DNA of 64,000 bases, taken from the NCBI GenBank assembly GCA_004764695.1, contig SMSO01000032.1, forward strand, positions 3,064,501-3,128,500, given 5' to 3'. This document shows, piece by piece, positions 21,082-32,315 of this stretch. Every line of letters starts with the position of its first letter. Positions within the stretch are counted from its first letter, which is position 1. Position numbers and translations under genes: made by a program. A model generated the notes under the pieces. The model was not told the origin of the DNA and did no database searches. It saw only the letters and a list, made by a program, of their open reading frames with translations. The DNA is from Schizochytrium sp. TIO01. Lineage: Eukaryota; Sar; Bigyra; Thraustochytrida; Thraustochytriidae.

Positions 21082-24000
21082 ATGCAGGAGGGAGAGTCTA
21101 AAGCCGCGTTAGACGCTAAGGGAACATCAGAACGCCGATTTAAAGTACACAGTCAAGGGTCACAAGTAGATGAAACTCTTCCAAACCGTGGCTTCGGCAC
21201 CAAGTTCTGGGGAGGATTCGAAGAAGAGGAAGCAAAATCAACTACAACACATCAGTCCCGCCTCCTCACGACGCATCATCGCAAATACGATTACCAGCCA
21301 CCTCCATCTTCGCCTGTTTCACATCCTAGCTCTGCACAGCATAATGTGCAAGTGCATCGTCGTAAGTCTCTTAAAGCTTCCGCCAATACCCCTCTTGTTG
21401 AGGTGAACTCATTCCCAAATGGAAACATGCCTGTCCAAAGTGAAGAGCTATTTCGACAGCGCTATGCAGCACTCAAGAACATTTATCAGAGAAGATTGAA
21501 AGATTTACATCGTTGTGTTCAGGATGTACAAGTTATGCTACAGACAGACTCAGTTTTACAAAATCTTGAACGAGATCCTACCACAGCACCCTTTGCCCCA
21601 GCTAGAGCACTAGAGGTTGCCACAGGAGCACTTAATGCGGAGCAAGAAGCCCAAATTGAACAGCTAGCGGAGGAGCTTAGTATTGTTTCCGCACAATCTA
21701 AATCACTTGAGGTTGAAATAGCTCACCTTGAGGCTGCACAGTCAACCCAAGATGCCAAAGCTACACAGACCATATCTCGGTTACGCGACCAGCTTAGATC
21801 TTCTCTTGAATCTGAGAGGCAAGTTCGTTCGCATGTGTCAGATTTAGAAGAGGAGCTCGCAACAGTCCGCACAGCTCGCTCTCGAGAATTTGTTGCAATG
21901 CGCCACGCCTTGCGACTTCTTCGCCAAGCTTTGTTTCGTAGTGCACTATCCAGTACCGATCAAGAGCTTGGGAATAGTCGGACTATTGAGCAACCTATCC
22001 TGCTTGGCATTCATGGAAATGCTGAGGAGACAAGCCTTGATGAAAGTGTGTTGAATGATCTTGCAGAAACAGATGGTGAACTCGATCTTGACGAGTCAGT
22101 CTTGGGTCCACGGGGGGACGCTACGGACACGCGCCTTGCAAAAGCACTCACAAAATTGACCCATCTTCATGAACGAACAAAGTCGATACAGGCACTTCGG
22201 AGTCGCCGAGATGTAAGCTCAAAAGAACAAGAGCTAAAATTAATGCAGGAAAAATTGATTGAAGCCACTTCAACCCTCAAGAAAATGGAATCAAGAATTT
22301 GCCAGGAAGCAACTCAGCAGTCAAGCCTTCAAGATGAGCTTCGCCAAGCGCGCGAGGCGCTTGCACGTAGTGAAGAGGAGCGTCTAGAACTCCGCCAGCA
22401 ATACCTTAGCATTGGAGAGAAACTTGAGCGTTTTGCTGAGACCAATCGTGTGGAGACACAGCAAGAGGTGATCAAGTTCCGTAGCCGACTTCACGAAGCG
22501 GAACTGGAGCAAAATCGTCTTCGTCAATTAAGCGATAGGTTTCAAATTGAGTCCAAGGAGTCCGCCATGCGCGCTGAACGAAATGACCGACGTATTGAGG
22601 AACTCGAGTCAAAACTTGAGCACGAAAGAAAGTTTGCACGTCAAGAACTAGAACAAGAAAGGCGCACATTTGCTCAGAAAATCGAAGCCGAGCAAAGCCA
22701 ACGGAAGCAAGCCCAAGATCGACTTGAAGAGTCTCGAATCGAGCATGCTGCGCGTCTTCAGGAATTAAGGGAACAAACACAATCTGCTGTACAAGGAGCT
22801 CAAATGGAACGTGCAAAGTGGGAAGTAGAAAAGGAGCGACAGATTCGCGAATACCAGCAAAGATCTGAGGCGAACTTCCAACGTCTACTAGATGCAAAAC
22901 AGGCTGAGTTAGAGAATGTAGTTAAAGCTCAACAATCTGAAATCCATAGACAGCAGGATGAAACCGAACGCATTGAGCGAGCTGTAGCATCCAGATTGCA
23001 TGCAATTGTCAAAGACCACATCTCACTTGAGCAACATAGGGAAATTTTAGAATCGCATTCAACAAATCTCCGTGCAGAAATGGACCGCCGGCTTCAAGAC
23101 ACTCTTTCCCAGTCGGAGCGCAAGCGTGAACGAGCACTTTCTGAGGTGGAAGATCGTGCTACACGAGTTCATGCGGCGTCTCTGGAGGCCATGCAACAGG
23201 AAAATGCCGTATTAAAAGCTCAGATTTCTCAATTGCAACGTGAGCAGAACGAGCTAGAGGCCGCACTAGAAGCGGATCGTCGAATGACCACGAAACTGCG
23301 AAAGGAATCAGACGATGCGCTTCAAGCCAAACAGGCTCACGCTGAGCAGCTACGCCAAGCTTTGCAGAATATTGCTCGCTTGCGAGAGGTTGTGAATATG
23401 GAGCGGGATCGACGTCAGGATGCTGAGCGAAATCACTTCAATGCACACGAAGCTGCTCGAAATTCTATGAATACTGAACTGGGGGAAGCTCAACAATCAT
23501 TTACCTCCCTACAAGAGCGCATGCATATACTTGAGCGTGAGAAGCTTGCCAGTGAGGCTGCATTGCGCCAAGAACTGCACAATCTCCAGACTAAAGCTAA
23601 CAAAGCTGAGACAGAAAGTGCCAAGCGGATTTCGTTGCTTGAATCTGAACGGGAAAAGAGTATGTCTCAGGCTGTGACAACGACATCTAGTGAGTACGAC
23701 AAACGTCTTACCCAGTTGCAACATGATTATGATATGTATCGCCTTCAAGCCGAGACCCAAAGACACCAATTGGAGTCCCAAATCCAATCTTTGGAGTCAG
23801 CTCGCGACCAAAGCGTGCGCGATGCTGATTTGGTCCGCGAACAGCTGGCGAAAAGAAATGATGATTTTCAAGAGGTCAGCAGAGAGCGAGATCAGAATGC
23901 AAACCAGCTCCAAGACTCCCAACGTCAGCTCAAGGTGCTCCGTAAGAGCACTGAGAATATGGAAGCATTGATGAAGTTAGCACAGCGCCGCCGCCTTGCA

Positions 24001-25227
24001 CAAAGCAGTGGAGTTCAAAATGTCTTGAGTGAATGTCGTCAATTACGAAGCGCGCTCAAGCCTCTTTCGCGTGACATCTATAAGACATTGGAGGAGGGAC
24101 AGCGAGATTTTGCACGTTTTAGCTTAGAGTTAGAGCGCCAGATTCGTCTTGATTCTCGGAGAATAAAACGGCAGGCTATGACAGAAGCGATCTCAGTAAG
24201 CAAACTTGAAGCCACAGAACTTACCTCTAAGCTAGAATCAGCACTCCAGGAGATGGAAACGGCTCAGGAACACTCAAATCGTATTTTGGCACAGAAGGAT
24301 GAGGTCATTCGCAAACACTTGAATCAGGCAGATGAACTGAAATCTCAACTTGAAGCTTATCGCTGTGATCTCGCATCAGCTGAAGCAAAATTAGCAGGGT
24401 CTGATCAAACAATAGCAGAACTGCGCTCACAATTATTGCATGAGAAGAAGACACTTGAAACTGTTCAATCTTCCATGAGTGCCAAAGATGATCGAATTAA
24501 TTTACTTTTGCAGAAGCTAGACCGTGCAAACAATGCTTTGACAAATCTTGTTACTGTGCTGCGTAGTGAGCTCAATATTCCTCAGGAAACTACAGAAGAC
24601 CTTCTCGATGAAGACCGCCGACTTTCGTATGGCATTCCAACATTGGTTTCGATTATCAAAAAGCTTCAGAAATCGGTGGCTTCGGCAATTGCGAAAATAG
24701 CTGACCCAGATGCAGAACTTATTTCTCAACTGGAGACATCTCGTAACTTAGTCTCAAGCCTGCAACTTGAGCTTGATGTGGTTCGCAAAGACCTTCGTCA
24801 AGAAATTGAGAAACACCGGGTAGTGATCGAACGTTTGACAAAGACACATCAAGAAGCCAGGGAGGAATTTCAGCGAGGCGTTGAAAGGTCCAAGCGTGAT
24901 CAAGTAGAACTTCGAAATCGCTTGCAGCAAGAAAAACTGGCAAGCAAGTCGCTACGGGAACAACTTGCCTCTGCTACGATGGCTGCCCCTCGCTTCGCCC
25001 CCCCGCCGCCATCCCCAAGCCACTCCTTGCGTTCTGGCCTTTCTTGCACATCTGCAGTGCGGTCGACGACTGATGTTCAACGACTTCTTGAACGATCAGC
25101 TATAATTGACCACAAAGCTCGCTCATTCTTGTCTGCATCATCCGAAACTTCAGTCATACCGTTGAAGATGTCTAGCGTGTCCAGTATAGATAATGACGTT
25201 GACCAGATAGACGTTTCGCAATTTTGA
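21082..25227 (+). CDS. large coiled-coil protein, 1,381 residues
   Basis: An intronless frame with ATG at 21082 and an in-frame TAG upstream. Residues 1-115 are low-complexity and basic. From about 115 to 1290 the sequence is almost unbroken heptad-type coiled coil, rich in Glu, Gln, Arg, Lys and Leu. It is interrupted by an acidic linker near 300-345 (SLDESVLNDLAETDGELDLD) and shorter breaks. The C-terminal ~80 residues are Pro/Ser-rich (APPPPSPSHS) and not helical. No motor, kinase or membrane segment is visible. Such architecture is common in basal-body, centrosome, Golgi-tether and nuclear-envelope proteins, but no specific ortholog is recognised. Codon use looks like that of neighbouring genes. 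Confidence 0.9.
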   Translation: MQEGESKAALDAKGTSERRFKVHSQGSQVDETLPNRGFGTKFWGGFEEEEAKSTTTHQSRLLTTHHRKYDYQPPPSSPVSHPSSAQHNVQVHRRKSLKASANTPLVEVNSFPNGNMPVQSEELFRQRYAALKNIYQRRLKDLHRCVQDVQVMLQTDSVLQNLERDPTTAPFAPARALEVATGALNAEQEAQIEQLAEELSIVSAQSKSLEVEIAHLEAAQSTQDAKATQTISRLRDQLRSSLESERQVRSHVSDLEEELATVRTARSREFVAMRHALRLLRQALFRSALSSTDQELGNSRTIEQPILLGIHGNAEETSLDESVLNDLAETDGELDLDESVLGPRGDATDTRLAKALTKLTHLHERTKSIQALRSRRDVSSKEQELKLMQEKLIEATSTLKKMESRICQEATQQSSLQDELRQAREALARSEEERLELRQQYLSIGEKLERFAETNRVETQQEVIKFRSRLHEAELEQNRLRQLSDRFQIESKESAMRAERNDRRIEELESKLEHERKFARQELEQERRTFAQKIEAEQSQRKQAQDRLEESRIEHAARLQELREQTQSAVQGAQMERAKWEVEKERQIREYQQRSEANFQRLLDAKQAELENVVKAQQSEIHRQQDETERIERAVASRLHAIVKDHISLEQHREILESHSTNLRAEMDRRLQDTLSQSERKRERALSEVEDRATRVHAASLEAMQQENAVLKAQISQLQREQNELEAALEADRRMTTKLRKESDDALQAKQAHAEQLRQALQNIARLREVVNMERDRRQDAERNHFNAHEAARNSMNTELGEAQQSFTSLQERMHILEREKLASEAALRQELHNLQTKANKAETESAKRISLLESEREKSMSQAVTTTSSEYDKRLTQLQHDYDMYRLQAETQRHQLESQIQSLESARDQSVRDADLVREQLAKRNDDFQEVSRERDQNANQLQDSQRQLKVLRKSTENMEALMKLAQRRRLAQSSGVQNVLSECRQLRSALKPLSRDIYKTLEEGQRDFARFSLELERQIRLDSRRIKRQAMTEAISVSKLEATELTSKLESALQEMETAQEHSNRILAQKDEVIRKHLNQADELKSQLEAYRCDLASAEAKLAGSDQTIAELRSQLLHEKKTLETVQSSMSAKDDRINLLLQKLDRANNALTNLVTVLRSELNIPQETTEDLLDEDRRLSYGIPTLVSIIKKLQKSVASAIAKIADPDAELISQLETSRNLVSSLQLELDVVRKDLRQEIEKHRVVIERLTKTHQEAREEFQRGVERSKRDQVELRNRLQQEKLASKSLREQLASATMAAPRFAPPPPSPSHSLRSGLSCTSAVRSTTDVQRLLERSAIIDHKARSFLSASSETSVIPLKMSSVSSIDNDVDQIDVSQF

Positions 25228-26632
25228 GTGTATTTGGCATCATTGTAACTTCACAAAAATATATATTATGGCAATCCATTTCGTGGAGGCTTGTGTTTGG
25301 TTGGCTCATTTATTCCGCATGTATCTGTCTATAATCTTAGCCATAGCATCTGCAGGAGACGAACACTCGACGATTGAAACTGACTTCTCTCCTCGATTTT
25401 ATTGCCTGTAACTCAATATTGCTAACCGTTGCACGCTAAGCGGTGCAGGGGTGGCTACCGCACGCATGACATTCATGAATCAAGCCAGATTACCTCCTTT
25501 CAAACTCGTGTATTATTCTAGTCGATTTTCTTTTCCTTGTGTGTTTTCAGAACGTAAGGGGCATGTTAAAGCTTCTGCCTTCAGTCTTTTGTTTTAGCAG
25601 TGCGATTATGAGGTCACTCTCGAATAAAAATGCACCCCTAAGTTGCAGGAAGTGAAAGACCATCTATGTACATATAGTGCTAAGTCTTCTTCAACTCAAA
25701 TGCAAAAAGTCAAATGATTGAATGCGCCTTGCTAGGACGAGAGTTTTACAACAGAATGCTACAAGGCCATGATCATAAAAACGAGCGCGCTGATGACCAT
25801 TTATGCTGAAATCACAATTCCCATGACTATGTTCCAAAGCCAGGCTAGACGGCCTGTCTTATGAGGTCGATGTGACGGCTCTAGTTGGCAAAGACCTTGG
25901 GAACGCAGCTGTTTTGGAGGACCTAGCTGTAATTGTGAAGGTACCTCTTAAACCCTACAAAGAAGAAATTCTTGATCAGGGGGTCGAAAGAGCTGCTCTC
26001 ACTACTTGTAAATCAGTGTTCCGAGGTGTTTGACTCTTTATCCATGTAGCTGATGAACTTATTGGAGTTCTCATCGTCGATAATTGCTGGTGACGGGGGT
26101 GCTATTCACCCGCGCTCTGTTCACGCGTCAGCGTTACATAGTGTTGCTCACATTGGATTTAAGCTCGATCTTCTCCATTTCTGACGCGTTGCCTGCTGGT
26201 TAGAAAAAGTCCCAATAGAAGTTGAGCTTCTTTATCCCATTTCCTTTTTCTTCATGTCCATCTCCTTCGGGGAAATTTCGAGTTCATTTTGTTGCCCGCA
26301 AATGTCTTCGTGCTTCGCCTGAAGCTCCGACAAGGTTAGCACGTACTGCTAACTCTAGCAACTAAGCTTAACGTATAGTTTTCGATCTACGCCTGGCCGC
26401 CGTCACAAAGCTTGCACACCCTTGCCCGTGGCAACGGAGCAATCGACGACTACAAAATCAGGACTGTGCGCTCATGACCCTCGATCAATAAGCGTTTGAT
26501 TCCTGGGATGTAAAATGTGTCGCTTCTTTTATTCAAGGAAGTATTAATAATTGATAACTTGAAAGGAGAGAAGAAAAGCATTTTTTAAAATGAAGAATAT
26601 GATGAAACCATAGTTCGAGATGCAGGAAAGAA
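25228..26632. other. spacer containing a probable gene relic
   Basis: 1.4 kb between the convergent coiled-coil and enoyl-CoA hydratase genes. The part from about 25,850 to 26,400 is visibly richer in G and C than its flanks and is listed separately as a possible pseudogene. The rest shows nothing recognisable. Confidence 0.4.
25940..26350 (-). pseudogene. possible decayed coding sequence
   Basis: One minus-strand frame reads LSELQAKHEDICGQQNELEI and PKEMDMKKKEMG, then, after several stops but in the same frame, IDDENSNKFISYMDKESNTS and SSESSSFDPLIKNF. The peptides look like charged coiled coil and acidic linker. The repeated in-frame stops with retained composition suggest a decayed gene. 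No family is recognised. Confidence 0.28.
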
Positions 26633-27415
26633 TTAGAGTTTGCCAGTAAACTTTGGGGCGCGTTTTTCAATGAATGCCAAAGGTCCTTCTTTAAAATCTG
26701 GAGTCTTGGCTAGGAACTTCATACCCTCAGAAGAAGCTTTCCAAGCATCCGCATCCTTACCATAGACAGTTTCAAGAGCAATTGAGCGAGCTTTGCGAAC
26801 AGCTAGAGGAGCATTCACTTCAATACGTTCGGCAAGCTTAAGAGCTGCGTCCAGAACCTTGCCGGGTTCAACAAGCTCGTTAACGAAGCCAAGACTGTAC
26901 ATACGCTCCGCACTTAATGGATCTCCTGTAAGCAAGAGTTCCATTGCAATGGCTTGCGGAAGTTTACGAGGTAAACGAAACATGCCTCCAGCAGCAGGAA
27001 CGAGCGATCGTTTAACTTCAGGTACTCCAAATTTGGCTTTGGTAGAGGCGACGACAAGGTCACATGTTAACACGAGTTCACAACCACCAGCCAGAGCGAA
27101 GCCATCAACAGCTGCGATCATCGGCTTAGAACGAGGAAAATGAACGAAGCCTCCAAATCCGCCCTTCTTGGTCTCAATGCTTTGTCCAGCGTTGATAGCC
27201 TTTAAGTCAGCGCCTGCGCAAAATACTTTAGGATGAGAGGAAGCGAGGATGCCAATCCAAAGGTTGTCATCATTTTCAAATTCCTCCATTAGCCTCTCCA
27301 TGCATTGAGAGAGATCTCCAGACACCGCATTCATAGCCTTGGGGCGATTGAGAGTGAAAATAGCCACATGCCCGCGACGTTCAAAGCGTACCAGTTCCTC
27401 CTCAGTGTTGGACAT
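26633..27415 (-). CDS. enoyl-CoA hydratase/isomerase family protein
   Basis: A 260-residue crotonase-fold enzyme. Both catalytic glutamates are in place: Glu113 in GGCELVLTCDL and Glu133 in FGVPEVKRSLVP. The oxyanion-hole strand FCAGADLKAI (about 65-74) and the conserved LPAAGG-like VPAAGGMFRLPRKLP follow. It would hydrate 2-enoyl-CoA, as in fatty-acid or amino-acid degradation; substrate specificity is not readable. The first ATG (27413-27415) gives a protein that starts right before the fold. The frame stays open about 45 codons upstream with an Arg/Ser/Lys-rich peptide resembling a mitochondrial targeting sequence but without ATG. A spliced or non-ATG upstream start is therefore possible. 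Confidence 0.9.
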   Translation of the reverse strand: MSNTEEELVRFERRGHVAIFTLNRPKAMNAVSGDLSQCMERLMEEFENDDNLWIGILASSHPKVFCAGADLKAINAGQSIETKKGGFGGFVHFPRSKPMIAAVDGFALAGGCELVLTCDLVVASTKAKFGVPEVKRSLVPAAGGMFRLPRKLPQAIAMELLLTGDPLSAERMYSLGFVNELVEPGKVLDAALKLAERIEVNAPLAVRKARSIALETVYGKDADAWKASSEGMKFLAKTPDFKEGPLAFIEKRAPKFTGKL

Positions 27416-28204
27416 TGTCTTGGTTGAATACCACTCGAACGATTCCTCGCTAGCCTTCGCGTGTTTGCACACAGTCTTAAGGTTTTGGGTTTGTAAACCG
27501 CTCTTGGACTGTCTATTCCTCCACCCTGTCAAGCTTGCAGTGCGGCGTTTATGTTAAGGTGCTTATTCGTTTGGTAAATATTCGAAGGATAGGATCTCAT
27601 GTGCGGTGCCAGGATCCTTCATTGGTGTCGGTCTGACATAGTTCTACTACTCCTCTTAACACTTTGTCTATTGGGAATTTACTATTATTATGAGATTTTG
27701 TTATGGATTGATCTTTTCTTTAAGTAGAAACCCAATGAAGCTTAAATTGTTACTCTTTAAAAGGAGAGAAATGTTAGAGAAAGAAGAGCAAATTGCAGGC
27801 AATTAGAGATTGTCTTAGCTTGATTTTACCGAAGAAAAAAAATTCATGAATGCGTATCAGCAACAACCTGATACTACTACCTTGGTACCGAAAGTTGTAA
27901 CCTTGCCAAAGGTGTTGGTTTAAGCAACTTTTCAAATGACGAGCCTTGGTTTTGTTCACTATTTAAAAAAGGATTTACCTAAGTTTGAAAAAAAGACCAT
28001 CCTAGTTGCTTACAAGCTGTGAGAATTAACATGATAATGAATGTGTAATGCATTGATCAATCTTAATGCGCTTCTGATGTTCAGTTTCTCAAGAAATAAT
28101 GCACTACTACACCTAGCTATGTAAGTATACCACCCTCATCATACTCTCCCTAGTCAGAGGTACTGAGCTAAAATATTTTTTAGAATTTAATTCTAACTAA
28201 TAAC

Positions 28205-28252
<48 letters not shown>

Positions 28253-28982
28253 CTTGGATGAAAAGCTCGCCAAAACAAATATTCACGATGTCACTCTCAC
28301 CAGTAAGAGGCTAGGTTTTAAAAGTATCTTATCTATTAGTAATAGGACCTACTAGTGGCTACTAGTAACTATCTACTACGAATACTAGATCGTCTAAACC
28401 TTGAGGTTTTTCTTTTCATTCTTATCTTTTTTTTCTTTTTTCTTTTTTTTAATTACTACCTGGTCTATTACCTAGTATACGTAGGTATATACTACCTAGG
28501 TATCTATCTGTTTACGTACCTACATTTATAACAACTCAGTAACGACAACACCAACAACAATAATAACAGCAAAGGTGAGGAAGTCCTTGTTTTGCGTGGG
28601 TCTTCGAGGCATCAAACGAATGCAGCCTTGCGTGTTTATTGAGAGGCTCGTAACAACAAAGAAGCGCTTCGCTGGAGCTATCACTGCTGATAGGGAGGGA
28701 GAGTACACCTAGAGGAAATCTTAGGTGATTCCCGTTTGGCGGTTTACTTGTCCGTCTTTGAAATCAACCATCGCCGGTCTTACTTATTGTTGACCCTTTG
28801 AGCAGGAAAACCCCCATCATTCAGATCGTTAAGCACCTTGTTCTGGTGCGTAGAGAATACCAAAGCCCCTGTCTGATCTTATAAGCAAACTGCGTATGAT
28901 CATATTGTAGATATATTCTCTGCCCAAAGTCTATAGTTCATTCGAAAGAGCAACTCAAACAACACGAGAAACGATTGCTCAA
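27416..28982. promoter_or_regulatory. divergent spacer between enoyl-CoA hydratase and PIG-M
   Basis: 1.57 kb. It contains a long AAT microsatellite at 28205-28250, two partial dispersed short repeats flanking it (28134-28182 and 28288-28330, both minus), a T-rich stretch at 28410-28450 and a TAGGTA-rich block near 28460-28520. No gene is seen. Confidence 0.45.
28134..28330 (-). repeat. two partial DSR copies around an AAT microsatellite
   Basis: Minus-strand 3' halves of the dispersed repeat: ACCTCTGACTAGGGAGAGTA at 28134-28182 and CCTCTTACTGGTGAGAGTGA at 28288-28330. The (AAT)n run at 28205-28250 sits between them. Confidence 0.55.
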
Positions 28983-30167
28983 ATGCTACTCTCAAAGGCT
29001 TCTGCCACACTATCTCAGCTTCATAGCGAGGACCAATGGCGATTGACTCTATTCGTGGCCCTAGGTCTTCGACTTGCGTTGGTATTGTATGCAGATTGGC
29101 ATGACGAGCATTTACTCGTTAAATATACAGACGTTGACTATCATGTATTCACTGATGCCGCCGAGGCGGTGTACCATGGAGGTTCTCCTTTTGAGCGTCG
29201 AACCTACAGATACACCCCGCTACTAGCGTGGATGTTGATCCCCAACTTGTGCTGGTTTCGCTCGTTTGGAAAACTAATCTTTGTCCTCTCTGATTTAGGT
29301 GTTGGGTGGCTGCTGAAGCTCGTTCTGCGTGCAAGGGGGGTCAAGGAGAGAGTCTCTATAGGATGGGTATGCGCATGGCTCTTTCACCCTTATTCTGTAA
29401 ATATTTCAACACGAGGAAACGCAGACTCATTAATATGCCTTCTTATCCTTGCTACGGGTCTCTCGATGTTGAAAAGACAGTATCGGCAAGCAGCCATTTT
29501 CTTTGGAGTTGGCGTACACTTTCGTATTTTCCCCATTATTTTTGCGCCGACGTTTCTACTTAGCATTGGTTGGCAACCTCGTCAGCTTTTTGAGTTTTCT
29601 GTTTTGAGTGGAGGAATTTTTTTCTTATTCCTGGGCATCTTTTATTACTTGTATGGTTTTCCCTTCGTTTACGAGACATATTTATATCACCTCGTGCGCA
29701 CTGACAACCGTCACAACTTTTCTGTATACTTTTATTCTCTTTATCTACAGTATAGCCAACCTGCAGGCTTCATTTTAGGTCTAGCCGCGTTTATGCCTCA
29801 AATTATTGCGCAGGCTACCCTTGTGTCGGTGCTCCGCTTTGATTTGATTTCGTGCATGTGTTTGCAGGTTATGTCTTTTGTTGTGTTCAATAAAGTTTGC
29901 ACGGCTCAATACTTTACATGGTACACAGGCTTGCTACCTGTGCCCCTCTCGACCCTTCATGCTAAAAATAGTCGCCTCCCAGTATGGATTCTGGGTCTAG
30001 CCGTGATATGGCTTATATCACAAGGTGCTTGGTTATCCCAAGCCTACTTGCTTGAATTCAAAGCTCAGAACACTTTTCTTAGAATCTGGTCTGCTGGCAT
30101 TCTATTCTTCATAGTCAATGTTGGAATTATAGGAACTCTTGCCAATGTTTTGATTCGTTCAAGTTGA
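28983..30167 (+). CDS. PIGM: GPI mannosyltransferase 1, PIG-M/Gpi14
   Basis: A 394-residue multi-pass ER protein of the PIG-M family, which adds the first alpha-1,4-mannose to GlcN-PI using dolichol-phosphate mannose. The conserved start of the family is clear: LRLALVLYADWHDEHLLVKY followed by the luminal DxD motif TDVDYHVFTDAA (Asp50, Asp52), SPFERRTYRYTPLLAW, and later RGNADS, HLVRTDNRHNFSVYFY, and NKVCTAQYFTWYTGLLP near the C-terminus. About eight to ten hydrophobic segments are visible. The length is slightly below the human protein. PIG-M works with the small subunit PIG-X/Pbn1, not seen here. The ATG at 28983 opens the frame; no introns are evident. Confidence 0.93.
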   Translation: MLLSKASATLSQLHSEDQWRLTLFVALGLRLALVLYADWHDEHLLVKYTDVDYHVFTDAAEAVYHGGSPFERRTYRYTPLLAWMLIPNLCWFRSFGKLIFVLSDLGVGWLLKLVLRARGVKERVSIGWVCAWLFHPYSVNISTRGNADSLICLLILATGLSMLKRQYRQAAIFFGVGVHFRIFPIIFAPTFLLSIGWQPRQLFEFSVLSGGIFFLFLGIFYYLYGFPFVYETYLYHLVRTDNRHNFSVYFYSLYLQYSQPAGFILGLAAFMPQIIAQATLVSVLRFDLISCMCLQVMSFVVFNKVCTAQYFTWYTGLLPVPLSTLHAKNSRLPVWILGLAVIWLISQGAWLSQAYLLEFKAQNTFLRIWSAGILFFIVNVGIIGTLANVLIRSS

Positions 30168-30845
30168 CTGAAAATTTCAAGCTCCCTTATACCCTTTCAC
30201 TCAATTCTTTATTTGTACATATAGGTCAAGATTTCGCACAATCATGATTTAAATTTCTCCTCTGAAGCTGCAACACAAAATTTAGTTTCTGGACCTTCAT
30301 CTTTTTATTTTTTAGATATTACGTCACAGAAAGTAACATCATATTCTAGCTTTTGATATGTGGCATGTACATTAACTCGCACGCAAATGAGACTTCTTTA
30401 CGAAGTTGCTTGTGATTTATTGTCCACTAAAAATGGTTTGTATTACGTGACTGGATCGGCAATTGGAAGAGCAGGTAAGCATGACACAGTGAAGAGCCAT
30501 TGGTGTTAGTTCTTTGTTAGACCAAAGATGATAACACAAACCAAAGAATGCGTGGTCATATCGGCTGATAAATTTCGAGACCTCAAACGTTGGTTAGTAC
30601 ACTAGTGCAAGCAATCCTAAGGGTGTCAATTACTTCTTTGACTGCCACTAGATATGCGTAGGTCTGATGTGAAAGATCTACATATAAATTTAACATCTTG
30701 AGATATTCGTGAGACGTGACAAAGTATTTTATAGACTAAAAGAACATGATGACCTTTGGGACTTGTTGTAAAGTCAGCAAATTTCGAGCTCAAAAGTTTC
30801 TCGTCCACCTCCTTAATCAAAGGTGACGTATATTTGATCTCCCCA
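30168..30845. other. start of a 12-kb gene desert
   Basis: AT-rich sequence after the PIG-M stop with no recognisable gene. Ordinary 3' UTR is expected in the first 100-200 bp. Confidence 0.4.
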
Positions 30846-31365
30846 AGGTGGCCTCAACCCTGGTTGATTGAGAATCAAAACGCAGAGAAAGGAGGGTTCA
30901 TGAGGGGATAGGCTAGCTCAGAAGGTGAACGAAGAGCTCAGTCGCAGCCCTTTGAGAAGACTAAACTCGTTTGAGTAAGTTAGGTTAGATAAGTGTAGGC
31001 TGAGGACTTCTGACGACTAATGTGGACGGTGAGACTCGGGTGATTGGGTAATTTGAGTATGCTTGCTTGTGAAGTTTCCTCATGGATAAGTGTGTGATTT
31101 CCTTATTGCATGATACCGTGCACGATAAGAAAAAAAATAATGTCTAAGGACTTTCGATTAAAAGGTATGTTTTTTTAACTTTTCTTATTAATTGAAGTAG
31201 AAGAGTAAAATAACTTTTTCTATTGAAAGAAGTAAACGTTTTCTCTGTTTTCTCTGTTTTTGTTGTTGTTGTTGTTTTTCTTTTTTTAATTTAAATATGA
31301 AATGTAAGGTGAATGAATACCCTCATCAAGCAACTTGCGTAGAATTGGCTTAGAGAGCGAGCCAT
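30846..31365 (+). repeat. repeat family R1, copy a
   Basis: About 520 bp, inverted relative to 32316-32785. It begins near CAACCCTGGTTGATTGAGAA and ends near GCAACTTGCGTAGAATTGGC. Identity to copy b is about 70-75% by eye along the whole length. The outermost bases are eroded, so the true ends are better seen in copies b and c. Confidence 0.7.
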
Positions 31366-32315
31366 AACAACTTAACTAAAAAGAATACCAGTCTTGCTTG
31401 CAAGTGAAAAGTCGTGAGTTGCTAAATATCATGCTTTCAAGCTATTTGTTGAAATTTTGAGCATGATGTCTGACTTAAAACTAACTTGCCAAAGGTCCTT
31501 TCTCAAGTAAAACATCAGTTACATTATCTCCACAAAGAAAGTAGCCCCTACTAACAAACGGGAGATAAAAAAATACTCGCGATCCTATTTCTGGAAGCAT
31601 GCAGAAATTGCTTCGTGCATGAACTAATAAATTTGCAATGTTTCGCTAATCATCTTCGCTAGCTGGTATTCTCATTATTTTTGAAAACGGAAGCTTGGTA
31701 CTTTTGGCAACTAGGACAACTCTTTCCCGTCATGAGAGACACATTTTACTGCCCTGGTAGCTAGTATTCTGGGCTTGCCTGGGCTATCCAGCTGTTGTTC
31801 AAATCATTTTATACCTTACTAATTTCGATCTTTGGCTCCATATTTTATCATTTAAAACTTTTCGATTTTTCTAAATCACCAGTATTGTTGGAGCATTAGT
31901 AAGTGCATCAGCCGGCGAAGGAGTTCTTTCATTTAGGACTTTTTGCCTTATCATTTCAATTCTCTCTAAATTTTAATCAACACGGCAGTTCAGTCTACCC
32001 TCGGCAACATTACATTATTGGACCTCGTGGTTGAAGCTTGTATATATGAAACCATGGTCTTTCTAGCATACAACAAAGATAATTGCTTTATATTTATGTT
32101 TCTAGCAGGCGAAAAGCCAAGACTGTAGAGCGATACTGAGCAATGTAGATCAAAGTTTTACATTGAACGAATAGAACCCAACTCTTTCAGGAGACCCTCT
32201 GTAATATCAGAATGACTGCTTTCATCGATTTATATTTTAGTTTGCCAAAACACATGAGGAATATGGGGGTTTCGAGATATCATCCTTGATAGACATGATT
32301 AACTACGCTTCTTAC
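31366..32315. other. unique sequence between inverted R1 copies
   Basis: About 950 bp of AT-rich sequence between two inverted R1 copies. No open frame above background and no RNA gene is seen. It may be the internal part of a decayed element or simply the separating DNA. Confidence 0.4.
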
